Below are positions 56,183 to 63,550 of a stretch of 64,000 nt of DNA, piece after piece. Made by a program: the position numbers and the translations under genes. This DNA comes from Psychroflexus montanilacus (GTDB lineage Bacteria; Bacteroidota; Bacteroidia; Flavobacteriales; Flavobacteriaceae), in assembly GCF_020164535.1 (NCBI RefSeq), contig NZ_JAIQZC010000002.1:62001-126000 (forward strand). Reading direction: 5' to 3'. The notes beneath the pieces were generated by a model that saw nothing but the letters and a program-made list of their open reading frames with translations, had not been told where the DNA came from and made no database searches. The stretch's first letter is position 1. Each line of letters opens with the position of its first letter.

Positions 56183-57238
56183 ATGAAAACTGAACCTACT
56201 GCCGTTTTAAAGTTATACATTGGAATTGATATCCACAAGCGAAGCTGGAAAGTTCACTGTTCCACCGATTTGTTTTCAGGCAAATCCTTTAGCATGGAAC
56301 CTTCTCCAGACCAGCTTTGTGAGTATGTCATGAAGCACTATCCAGATTATGAGGTCATCACTGCTTATGAGGCAGGATGTTGTGGTTATAAAGCTCATCG
56401 TTGCTTTGTGAGCTATGGTTGGACTTCATTGGTTGTTAACCCAGCAGATATTCATCGCAAAGGTAAGGAGCGTTATACAAAGACCGATAAGATCGATGCT
56501 CAACTTATCAGCCGTGAGCTTAAGGATGGACGGCTCACCAGCATTGTAATTCCAGATAAAGAGCGTGAAGAGTTCCGAAGTTTATTTAGAAGGCGTAATG
56601 AACTGGTTCAGCATTACCGTCAAATCAAGAGCCGGTTAAAGATGAAGCTTCTATTCTATGGCATTACAATACCAAAAAAGTACGATAATAGTAATTGGAG
56701 CCATGATTTTAGGAACTGGATAGATAACCTTGAGTTTGATTACCCGACAGGCAAGGAAAGTTTTGCTAGTCTGATGCGTTACTTCAGATTCATCGATCAA
56801 GAAATTAGAGAAGTATCAAATAAGTTGAGAGCCTATTGTCGCAAACACCACAAGAAAGATTATGATCTCTTACGAAGTATCCCTGGAATTGGTCCTATAG
56901 TAGCCTGCGGCATATTATCAGAATTGGGGGATTTACGACGGTTCAACAACTTAAAACACCTGGCAGGTTATGTTGGTATTGCCCCGAGAGTTCATCAAAG
57001 CGGAGCTAATTATAAGACCTTAGGGATGACACCGCGAGCACACCGACTCATACGATCCTATTTTGTGGAAGCCTCCTGGCAAGCCATAAGGACAGACCCT
57101 GTGATGCACGAGTATTATAGAAAACATTTGGGTAAGGATACCAAGAAGATAATCATTAAGGTGGCTAGAAAGCTACTGAGTCGGACACTAGCGGTGATTA
57201 AAACGGAGATCCCTTATCAGGTTGGAGTGATACAATAG
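56183..57238 (+). CDS. IS110-family transposase
   Basis: 351 residues. DEDD RuvC-like domain: YIGIDIHKRSWKV (Asp), ITAYEAGCCGYKA (Glu), YTKTDKIDAQLIS (Asp pair). C-terminal Transposase_20 domain: LLRSIPGIGPIVACGILSELGDLRRFNNLKHLAGYVGIAPRVHQSG with the nucleophile serine in HQSG. Such enzymes work with a bridge RNA. Confidence 0.95.
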   Translation: MKTEPTAVLKLYIGIDIHKRSWKVHCSTDLFSGKSFSMEPSPDQLCEYVMKHYPDYEVITAYEAGCCGYKAHRCFVSYGWTSLVVNPADIHRKGKERYTKTDKIDAQLISRELKDGRLTSIVIPDKEREEFRSLFRRRNELVQHYRQIKSRLKMKLLFYGITIPKKYDNSNWSHDFRNWIDNLEFDYPTGKESFASLMRYFRFIDQEIREVSNKLRAYCRKHHKKDYDLLRSIPGIGPIVACGILSELGDLRRFNNLKHLAGYVGIAPRVHQSGANYKTLGMTPRAHRLIRSYFVEASWQAIRTDPVMHEYYRKHLGKDTKKIIIKVARKLLSRTLAVIKTEIPYQVGVIQ

Positions 57239-57597
57239 AAGCGTAAATTAGGGAATAGAGATAAACATATAAACCAATAACAAAGCTCACAATGAACTTA
57301 AAGTCCATATCACAAAACAGCGTAGGTGACAAAAGGGATAACTCGCTTTTGATCACACTTGTTTAGCAAGTGAATGGACTTTTTTAACTTATACTTCCCG
57401 CACGTGCGGGACTGGTGGCGGTAGATATCTATTGACCACACATAGGATGTGGAGCAAGTTATTATTACATTTTATAAGCTATGAAGCAAGCTTCAAACCT
57501 TATAAAACGTGATTTAAAAATTAGTAATAAATGAGATAGAGCTTAAAAAAAATATCATAAATTTGAATGAAGATCAGGACGATTGCTTTTCATAGGA
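57239..57597 (+). other. 3' non-coding end of IS110 element 1, possible bridge RNA
   Basis: 359 bases with no gene. Hairpins: CACTTG-TTTAG-CAAGTG (near 57358), CCCGCACGTGCGGG (near 57406), and an AAGC..GCTT stem near 57476-57502. This is the place where IS1111-type elements would encode their bridge RNA. Confidence 0.4.
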
Positions 57598-57604
57598 TGC
57601 GCTG

Positions 57605-58750
57605 TTAGGCACTGGCTTTTTTACTTAATTTTTTATTAAATAGTTCCATATGCTTTGTTTCGTCATCAATTAATTCAGCCAATTTTCCAATTGCATCTGA
57701 TGAAAAATATACTTTTCTTCGATTAGAAACCAAATCCATAGATTCAATCCAAATATACTGACTTTTAGAGGCAATAACAGTTCCGTCTGGTGGATTCACT
57801 ACTTTGAAATTCGGGTCATTCACCCAACCTAAATGATATATTGCCTTTTTGAGATGTAAATTTGTAAACTTAAATTTAGATTTCTTCTTAACTTCCTGTT
57901 CGAGACTATTTAAAATTATATGTTCTCGATTAGTTTGAATTTCTCCGACTATCTTATAAATAGGTTTTCCTTCGTCAGTTGTTATTTTTCCTATATCTCC
58001 AGCTGATATGGCATTCAAAATAATGTTGAAAACTCCATTTTGAGTTTCATCTATCTCAATGTCACTTCCTGAAAGAATTCTATCTTTACTGTTAAATCCA
58101 TAAATTTTGTGCTGTGCAGGATTTATTATTAATACTTCTCTTGGATTTATATCAACCATTTCTGGCAGAAGTTTAGACCAAATTTCCATAAACTCTTTGC
58201 TCTTTTCGTTCGCCTTAATTTGTAAAAACCTATTAAAGTCAGTTGTGTTTTTATTAGCGTGTTCATTTTTACTTGAAGCACGATAGTAAATTGCACCTTT
58301 AACTATCTTTAATTCGGGAAAAACCTTTATTGGTATTAAAACTTGATTGTTCTTTTCTATTATTAATGAATAGAACTTTCTAGTACTTATTTGAAAAATT
58401 TGAAGGTCAATAGAGACACCAACTTTAGCAATGCTCTCAAATTTTTGTGTTACATCGTTAAGGTCAATTTGTTTTAAAATATCAAGGTTTTGCACGTCAA
58501 GTCCAACATCTAAATGTGTTCCGTCAGCTTTTTCTTCTATTCCTAAAAGCAAAATTCCACCATCAGAATTAGAAAACGAAAGAATATCTTTGGCAAAATT
58601 TAGCAGAAAATTCTCTAATGGTGTTTTCGTAGTAGCAATATTCAATTTTAGCTTATAGTCAATTGAATTATTTTCTTTTGGAAATCTTCCATTATCCTTT
58701 AAATCCGTAATAATGTCCTTTACCTTTTCGTTTAAATCCTTAATGCTCAT
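57605..58750 (-). CDS. AlbA_2/Schlafen-like ATP-binding domain protein
   Basis: 381 residues. The first ~190 residues match the AlbA_2 (Schlafen) domain: SIDYKLKLNIATTKTPLENFLLNFAKDILSFSNSDGGILLLGIEEK, followed by IIEKNNQVLIPIKVF and GAIYYRASSKNEHA. The C-terminal 190 residues are unrecognised. Such proteins appear in regulation and phage defence; the role here is open. The TAA at 57605-57607 is part of the inverse core GCCTAAC, as in integron cassettes. Confidence 0.8.
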   Translation of the reverse strand: MSIKDLNEKVKDIITDLKDNGRFPKENNSIDYKLKLNIATTKTPLENFLLNFAKDILSFSNSDGGILLLGIEEKADGTHLDVGLDVQNLDILKQIDLNDVTQKFESIAKVGVSIDLQIFQISTRKFYSLIIEKNNQVLIPIKVFPELKIVKGAIYYRASSKNEHANKNTTDFNRFLQIKANEKSKEFMEIWSKLLPEMVDINPREVLIINPAQHKIYGFNSKDRILSGSDIEIDETQNGVFNIILNAISAGDIGKITTDEGKPIYKIVGEIQTNREHIILNSLEQEVKKKSKFKFTNLHLKKAIYHLGWVNDPNFKVVNPPDGTVIASKSQYIWIESMDLVSNRRKVYFSSDAIGKLAELIDDETKHMELFNKKLSKKASA

Positions 58751-58776
58751 AGTTTTTACGGATGTTTTTTTAGCTT

Positions 58777-58913
58777 GTGCCTAACGGTTTGGCTATGGTT
58801 TGTTGCGTGTCTCGGCACTATGATAGCAAAAAAACCCAGATAAAAAATCTGCGAAGATTTTCGGAAGTTGGCAACGACCTAGCAATGAACTATAGCCGGT
58901 GTGCCTGTTGCAC
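58777..58913. repeat. attC-like site D
   Basis: Begins GTGCCTAAC and ends GTTGCAC. GGTTTGGCTATGGTTTGTTGC near 58786 pairs with GCAATGAACTATAGCC near 58882. A frame through here (58777-58965) is the palindrome, not a gene. Confidence 0.7.
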
Positions 58914-59002
58914 AACTCAATTTCTTGTAAATATATATAACCTGCCCGTTCCGCAGGCGGGTTGATTGGCATTGAAAAGTTTGGAATTGATTATCTTTAG
59001 TA

Positions 59003-60562
59003 ATGCAAGGAAAAAAGACTTATCAAGAGAAATTGTTTACTCGATTCTTACTGAGTGAACGCATCCCCGAAGAGAATTTTTATCGCAGATTAAAGTCGGT
59101 TTTGGATTTAGAGGATCTGTACAAATTAACCAAGCCTTATTACGGATCAAGCGGTCAAAAAAGTATTGATCCTGTTGTGTTTTTTAAGTTGTGCTTGGTG
59201 GGTTATTTGGAGAACATTATCAGTGATCGGAAACTGATTGAGCATTGTAGTATGCGTCTAGATATCTTGTTCTTTATAGACTACGATATAGACGATGAAT
59301 TGCCCTGGCATTCTACAATAAGCAGAACCCGTCAGCTTTTTCCAGAAGAGATATTTGAAGAGGTCTTTACCAAAGTTTTAAAGATGTGTATTGATAAAGG
59401 TATGGTGAGCTGTCATACTCAAGCTATAGACTCTGCACCAGTCAAAGCCAATGCTTCTATGGACAGTCTGGAACTCAAAGTGCCTGAGCAGGACCTGGAG
59501 GGTCATCTTGCAGAAGTTCGCCATATCAGCCACCGAGATAAAGAAGTCTATAGAAAAGCTAAGGAGAATAAAGCTAGCAAAGAGCAACAAAGCATCAGTG
59601 CTAATAAACAAGAGCTGGCAGCCCTAAAGTCCAGAAATAAAAAATGGTCAAAAGATCAAGACTACCGTCCAGGGGCAAAAAACAAAGGGGCTCGCTATAC
59701 CAGCAATAAGACCCACTACAGTCCAACAGATCCAGACGCTCGAATTAGTGTTAAACCAGGCAAAGCCAGAAAGCTGAATTACCTGAGTCAGTTAAGCGTA
59801 GATACTGGACACCATGTAATCACAGATATTAGAGCTTATCATGCAGATAAGAAAGACAACCAATACCTTCAGGATATTGTTGGGCGATTACAATCAAGAT
59901 TACATAAAACAGGAATGCTTTGGAGAAACTGCATAGCAGATGCAGGGTATAGTAGCGGAGAGAATTATGCCTACCTAGAACAAAAAGGATTACAAAGTTT
60001 TATTCCAGCTCACGGAACCTATAGAGGTGGCCCAGTAGGCTTTAAATATAATCAGGAGCAAGATCATTACATCTGTCCCAAAGGAGAGATTATTCCCTTC
60101 AAAAAGGTGTTTAAAGATTACAGAACAGCAACTTTAAAGAAAGAATACAGAAGCTCAAGTAAACAGTGCAAAGGATGTCCGTTGCAAGCTGAATGTTTAG
60201 GACGGACAGCCAAAGAAAAAAAGTTCTCAGTGACCTACTACAAAGAAGAGTATGATCGAAACATAGAGCGAGTAGAAAGCAAACAAGGCAGATACATGAA
60301 AGCCAAACGCCAAAGTACAGTAGAGCCTGTCTTTGGGACACTCACTCAATTCATGGGCTTAAGGAAAATCAACACTATCGGACTACAGCAAGCCAACAAG
60401 GTGATGCACCTTTCAGCCATAGCTTATAATCTGAAGAAGTACCTAAAATTCACTCAAAAACGAACAAAAAGTGGAGCAAAAGCTCTGCGGTCTTTGCTTT
60501 GTGAAATAAAAACCCTGCAATACGTAATCAACTCTAATTTAAGCCCTCTAAATTTAGCGTAA
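59003..60562 (+). CDS. IS1182-family transposase
   Basis: 519 residues. DUF772-type N-terminus: FARFLLSERIPEENFYRRLKSVL-like (FTRFLLSERIPEENFYRRL), IDPVVFFKLCLVGYLENI, DELPWHSTISRTRQ. DDE parts: VSCHTQAIDSAPVKANAS, LSVDTGHHVITDI-region, CIADAGYSSGENYAYLE, and C-terminal RQSTVEPVFGTLTQFMGLRK (Glu). CKGCPLQAEC is the IS1182 cysteine block. Complete, so potentially active. Confidence 0.93.
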   Translation: MQGKKTYQEKLFTRFLLSERIPEENFYRRLKSVLDLEDLYKLTKPYYGSSGQKSIDPVVFFKLCLVGYLENIISDRKLIEHCSMRLDILFFIDYDIDDELPWHSTISRTRQLFPEEIFEEVFTKVLKMCIDKGMVSCHTQAIDSAPVKANASMDSLELKVPEQDLEGHLAEVRHISHRDKEVYRKAKENKASKEQQSISANKQELAALKSRNKKWSKDQDYRPGAKNKGARYTSNKTHYSPTDPDARISVKPGKARKLNYLSQLSVDTGHHVITDIRAYHADKKDNQYLQDIVGRLQSRLHKTGMLWRNCIADAGYSSGENYAYLEQKGLQSFIPAHGTYRGGPVGFKYNQEQDHYICPKGEIIPFKKVFKDYRTATLKKEYRSSSKQCKGCPLQAECLGRTAKEKKFSVTYYKEEYDRNIERVESKQGRYMKAKRQSTVEPVFGTLTQFMGLRKINTIGLQQANKVMHLSAIAYNLKKYLKFTQKRTKSGAKALRSLLCEIKTLQYVINSNLSPLNLA

Positions 60563-60585
60563 AACCAACTCTGATAAAAAGACAA

Positions 60586-60603
60586 AAGCCCTGAAAAGGG
60601 CTT
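60586..60603 (+). terminator. Hairpin after the IS1182 transposase
   Basis: AAGCCCT-GAAA-AGGGCTT with weak A/T tail. Confidence 0.6.
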
Positions 60604-60634
60604 AAAATGACTTGCTTTTTGGATTTTTATTGGC

Positions 60635-60663
60635 TTGTGCAACGGTTACCGTTGTTGCCCACA
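60635..60663. repeat. Minimal attC-like site E
   Basis: TTGTGCAAC-GGTTACCGTT-GTTGCCCACA: inverse core of one cassette and core of the next joined by a tiny perfect palindrome (CAACGGT-T-ACCGTTG). Much shorter than its neighbours. Confidence 0.6.
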
Positions 60664-60669
60664 GTTTTT

Positions 60670-61182
60670 TTATTCATTATCAATTATTCTATAGTTTTCG
60701 CCAGGTTTCTTTTTGACCATTAATTTTCCAATAATATGTTTAAATTCTCCATCAAATTCGATTTGGTAATCGCCGAAACTGTTTAAAATCGGTTTAGACT
60801 TACCTTTAATCCGTCCCATAATTCGGTCGCCTTTTTTGAATTGAGTTGCGTTTAATTCCAAATCGTAGGATTCAAGTTCTACGTCCAAGGTCTCTTTTCC
60901 GTTAAATTCGGCATAATCAGACCAAAGTGTGATATAGACTTTTGGTTTTTCGGTCAGGTCAATTTTTATTGCAGTAACACTTGTACCAACATTTCCGATT
61001 GTTACAATTAAAGAATCCGTTTTTTTATTGTCAAACGTACTGTATGCGTAATAATCAAAATCAGATTTTATGATTTTAATTTCAGTCGAGTCAACTTTAA
61101 AATCAGAGTTGATTTTAATATTTTGAGCCGATAAATTCAGTCCAAAATTCAGTAAGATTAATATTTGAAGCGTTTTTTTCAA
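60670..61182 (-). CDS. Secreted hypothetical protein in a cassette
   Basis: 170 residues from a TTG start at 61182: MKKTLQILILLNFGLNLSA is a signal peptide. A longer frame to 61230 would run into the attC-like site and is rejected. The mature chain is beta-rich (SDFDYYAYSTFDNKKTDSLIVTIG, KVYITLWSDYAEFNGKETLDVELE). No known family. Starts ~10 bases from the cassette core, ends just before site E. Confidence 0.65.
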   Translation of the reverse strand: MKKTLQILILLNFGLNLSAQNIKINSDFKVDSTEIKIIKSDFDYYAYSTFDNKKTDSLIVTIGNVGTSVTAIKIDLTEKPKVYITLWSDYAEFNGKETLDVELESYDLELNATQFKKGDRIMGRIKGKSKPILNSFGDYQIEFDGEFKHIIGKLMVKKKPGENYRIIDNE

Positions 61183-61184
61183 AT

Positions 61185-61322
61185 TGTGGGCAACGGTTTG
61201 TGTATAACGAAAGTGGCGGATTTTTAGCAACTTCCGTTTCGTTGTGCTGTTATTTTTAATTTGTGTACTAACTTTGGGTCTAGTCCTTAACCGCCATTTT
61301 TGTTATGCGCTGTTGTAACTAG
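61185..61322. repeat. attC-like site B (intact)
   Basis: TGTGGGCAAC then arms TATAACGAAAGTGGCGG (61204-61220) and CCGCCATTTTTGTTATG (61291-61307), ending GCTGTTGTAACTAG. The centre shares ACTTYCG..TTGTG..GTTATT..AATTTGTG..ACTTTGGGT with site A, showing common origin. Confidence 0.78.
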
Positions 61323-61363
61323 TGTTTATTTTTGTTATGTTTGTTATTCAAATTTAGCTTATT

Positions 61364-61870
61364 ATGTCAGATTATAGTAATATTATTTTTGATTCGAATT
61401 TACTAGATTCGGATTTTCACAAAAATAATCTTAAAATAGCTTCTTTAAACTTAAAAGAGCTTAACACCCGTCTAGATTCAAATCATAAAATTATTTACTT
61501 ACAAGATGAAAGTAAAACTGAACCTTCTGATTCCATTTCCACCGATAATATTTTTATTTCTGATTCAATTAACTACTTTATAAATTGGTCAAATATTAGC
61601 AAAGAAGAAAAAGAGTTGTGGGTTGACATATACTTAAATACTGTTGAGAATAGACAATATGAACCAGTTATTCAAGTTGTAACTCCAAAATCAAAAATTA
61701 ATGATAAAAACAGAAATTTAATATTTTCAAGATTTTTTGCTAAAAAAGAAAGATTTATAAAAATATTTAAAGGCTTTTATCCGCTTGGCTTTTTGGAAAC
61801 CAATCAAGAAGAATTGATTTCTGATAAGCTCTCGTATTTTTGTACTGAATTAGATGATTGGGTAAAGTAG
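61364..61870 (+). CDS. Hypothetical protein, opposite strand in cassette 5
   Basis: 168 residues. MSDYSNIIFDSNLLDSDFHKNN... ending SYFCTELDDWVK. Acidic, helical, no recognised domain. Its last 104 bases overlap the convergent frame 61767-62093. Confidence 0.55.
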   Translation: MSDYSNIIFDSNLLDSDFHKNNLKIASLNLKELNTRLDSNHKIIYLQDESKTEPSDSISTDNIFISDSINYFINWSNISKEEKELWVDIYLNTVENRQYEPVIQVVTPKSKINDKNRNLIFSRFFAKKERFIKIFKGFYPLGFLETNQEELISDKLSYFCTELDDWVK

Positions 61871-62093
61871 CTGAACTTGCCCATAAATTTACTTGTTCTA
61901 TAAGGCTGTCAAAAAGTATCTTTTGTTCTCTGTTTAATTCACTTGTTTTTGTATTGTATTCAGCTTTTAATACTATTGGGATTCCTTTTTGATTCATTTC
62001 GTAATTTATATTAGCTACTTTTTTTACTGTGTGTGTTCCGAAAAAGTTTTTCAGTTCTTGTTTGTCCCATTTTTCGTAGTTCGATTTTTTCAT
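61767..62093 (-). CDS. Hypothetical protein, cassette-oriented frame
   Basis: 108 residues from the ATG at 62093 (a start at 62153 would lie in the attC-like site). MKKSNYEKWDKQELKNFFGTHTVKKVANINYEMNQKG..., basic. Starts ~25 bases from the cassette core, the position expected for a cassette gene. Overlaps the plus-strand frame at 3' ends; one of the two may be false. Confidence 0.5.
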   Translation of the reverse strand: MKKSNYEKWDKQELKNFFGTHTVKKVANINYEMNQKGIPIVLKAEYNTKTSELNREQKILFDSLIEQVNLWASSATLPNHLIQYKNTRAYQKSILLDWFPKSQADKSL

Positions 62094-62115
62094 ATTTAGT
62101 TGTGTTATTTTTACA

Positions 62116-62245
62116 TTAGCTACAACGGTTTGTATATGAGTATTGCGAGGCAAATACTCAATAACTTTTCGTTGTGTTAATTAATTTTTAGGTTAACATT
62201 TATTTTGCGGAGTAACCTATTCTCTCGCATTACTTATATACTTCT
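62116..62245. repeat. attC-like site C (broken at its right)
   Basis: TTAGCTACAAC with arms TATATGAGTATTGCGAG (62133-62149) and CTCGCATTACTTATATA (62225-62241); centre shares AACTTTTCGTTGTGTTAATTAATTTTTAGG with the others. The expected ending (CGCTGTTG) is missing because an IS110 element follows. Confidence 0.65.
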
Positions 62246-62452
62246 TAAGTTTGATTCTCATTAAATTGTTATCTAAATCAGAAAGAACAAAAGAGAGGAT
62301 TAAGGTTATGATATACGTTGAAGCTCAGACTTCGTCAACATTGATAATCCCCTCTCTTTTACTATCTCAACCACGTTCAGTTCTGTGAGACCTGGATCTC
62401 GTTTTTAAGTTGTTGTGAGTAGGATAGTATGCTCTTTCATAAATCAGTTCTT

Positions 62453-63421
62453 ATGAATAAATATAAAGAAACTTATGGAGTTGACATTAGTAAAGATGTT
62501 TTTGATGTCTATGGCAGTCTTAGCGGTCACCATCAGTTTAACAATGATGAGTATGGTTTTAAAAAGTTCCTTAAGGTACTACCAAAGAACTCATTAGTAG
62601 CCATGGAGGCTACAAGCTATTATCATTATCGTCTTGCACAGTTTCTGTACAAAAACTCAGTGGTCGTATCAGTCATCAATCCCTTGTCGATCAAGCGTTT
62701 CATACAGATGAAACTGGCTAAGGTAAAGACGGACAAGAGTGATGCTAAGGCGATATGTGAGTATGCAAAGACCAACAAGATCCCTATTTACAATGCGCTT
62801 ACCGAAGTACAGAGTGAATGCCTGCAGCTGTTCAGACTGTTGGACACTTATTTAAAGCAGCGTACTGCAGTGAAGAACAAAATCCACGGAGAAGAAGCTC
62901 TGGGAGTTCCTTCGAAGTTCGTTTACAGGTCTTTAAATCGCCAAAGAAAGCAGCTGGATAAGGAAGTCAAAGCCATAGAGGAAAAGATCCTATCCTTGGT
63001 GAAAGAAGACCAAGAGCAGCAGCTCACACTTCTTACCTCAGTGCCAGGAATAGGACGGAAAACAGCCTTGTTCCTGATTGTAATTACCGATGGCTTCTCT
63101 AAGTTTGAAACGGCCTCTCAGCTTTGTAGCTATGTGGGAATAACGCCTACTACAAGAGAGTCTGGTAGTAGCGTGAGAGGTAGGGCGCGGATAAGTAAGG
63201 TAGGCAACAGGAAACTGCGGAATCTATTGTTTCTATGCGCCTTTAACGCCTGTAAGCATAACAAGGGATGCAGAGAAATTTACGAACGAATCGTAAACAA
63301 GGGCAAGAGTAAGAAGTTAGCGCTGATTGCAGTGGCCAACAAGCTACTAAAACAATGCTTTGCTATAGCCAAATCAGGGTTACCGTATGATGAAACATAC
63401 GTGTCTGTATTGCCAAAGTAA
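62453..63421 (+). CDS. IS110-family transposase (second type)
   Basis: 322 residues from ATG 62453; eight codons upstream also open. YGVDISKDVFDVYG (Asp), VAMEATSYYHYRLA (Glu), KTDKSDAKAICEYA (Asp pair), LLTSVPGIGRKTALFLIVITDGFSKFETASQLCSYVGITPTTRESGSS with the nucleophile serine in RESG. Clearly diverged from the 56183 transposase. Confidence 0.94.
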   Translation: MNKYKETYGVDISKDVFDVYGSLSGHHQFNNDEYGFKKFLKVLPKNSLVAMEATSYYHYRLAQFLYKNSVVVSVINPLSIKRFIQMKLAKVKTDKSDAKAICEYAKTNKIPIYNALTEVQSECLQLFRLLDTYLKQRTAVKNKIHGEEALGVPSKFVYRSLNRQRKQLDKEVKAIEEKILSLVKEDQEQQLTLLTSVPGIGRKTALFLIVITDGFSKFETASQLCSYVGITPTTRESGSSVRGRARISKVGNRKLRNLLFLCAFNACKHNKGCREIYERIVNKGKSKKLALIAVANKLLKQCFAIAKSGLPYDETYVSVLPK

Positions 63422-63448
63422 ATAGCACACAATGAAAGGAACAAAAAA

Positions 63449-63480
63449 GCTCACAGAATCCATTAATGGAATCTGTGAGC
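63449..63480 (+). terminator. Long hairpin after the second IS110 transposase
   Basis: GCTCACAGAATCCATT/AATGGAATCTGTGAGC, a 16-bp stem with one mismatch. No T run, so perhaps an IS end structure rather than a terminator. Confidence 0.45.
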
Positions 63481-63550
63481 ATAGAATAATAATGTCTAAA
63501 ATTAATGAAGAAAAGAGTTGTTTTTTACCTCAGTTCTTTGTTACCTGCTT

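Larger units (their letters stand above)
56124..57597 (+). mobile_element. IS110-family element inserted in attC-like site A
   Basis: Boundaries come from comparing site A with intact site B: site B runs ...TTGTTATGCGCTGTTG, while site A is broken as ...TGCGTTTA | IS | TGCGCTGTTAGGC. That places the element at 56124-57597, ~1474 bp, with no terminal inverted repeats, as usual for IS110. It has a short 5' leader (59 nt) and a long 3' non-coding part (359 nt), an IS1111-like layout. Exact ends are ±3 bases. Confidence 0.8.
58908..60643. mobile_element. Cassette occupied by an IS1182-family element
   Basis: Between core GTTGCACA and inverse core TGTGCAAC the only gene is an IS1182 transposase. 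Exact IS ends were not found, but a GC-rich hairpin CCTGCCCGTTCCGCAGGCGGG lies at ~58941. Either the IS landed in a cassette whose gene was lost, or it was captured as a cassette. Confidence 0.6.
62246..63485 (+). mobile_element. Second, different IS110-family element
   Basis: Left edge inferred from the broken site C (~62246); right edge approximate, after the hairpin at 63449-63480. Here the 5' leader is long (~200 nt) and the 3' part short, the IS110-type arrangement. The leader has AAAAGAGAGGATT (near 62288) pairing with AATCCCCTCTCTTTT (near 62347), a bridge-RNA candidate. Confidence 0.65.

Noticed and set aside
58777-58965. 62-residue plus-strand frame
   Set aside because: Covers attC-like site D; no homology recognised.
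61183-61230. Upstream extension of the 60670 gene
   Set aside because: Would place coding sequence in the attC-like site and before a good signal peptide.
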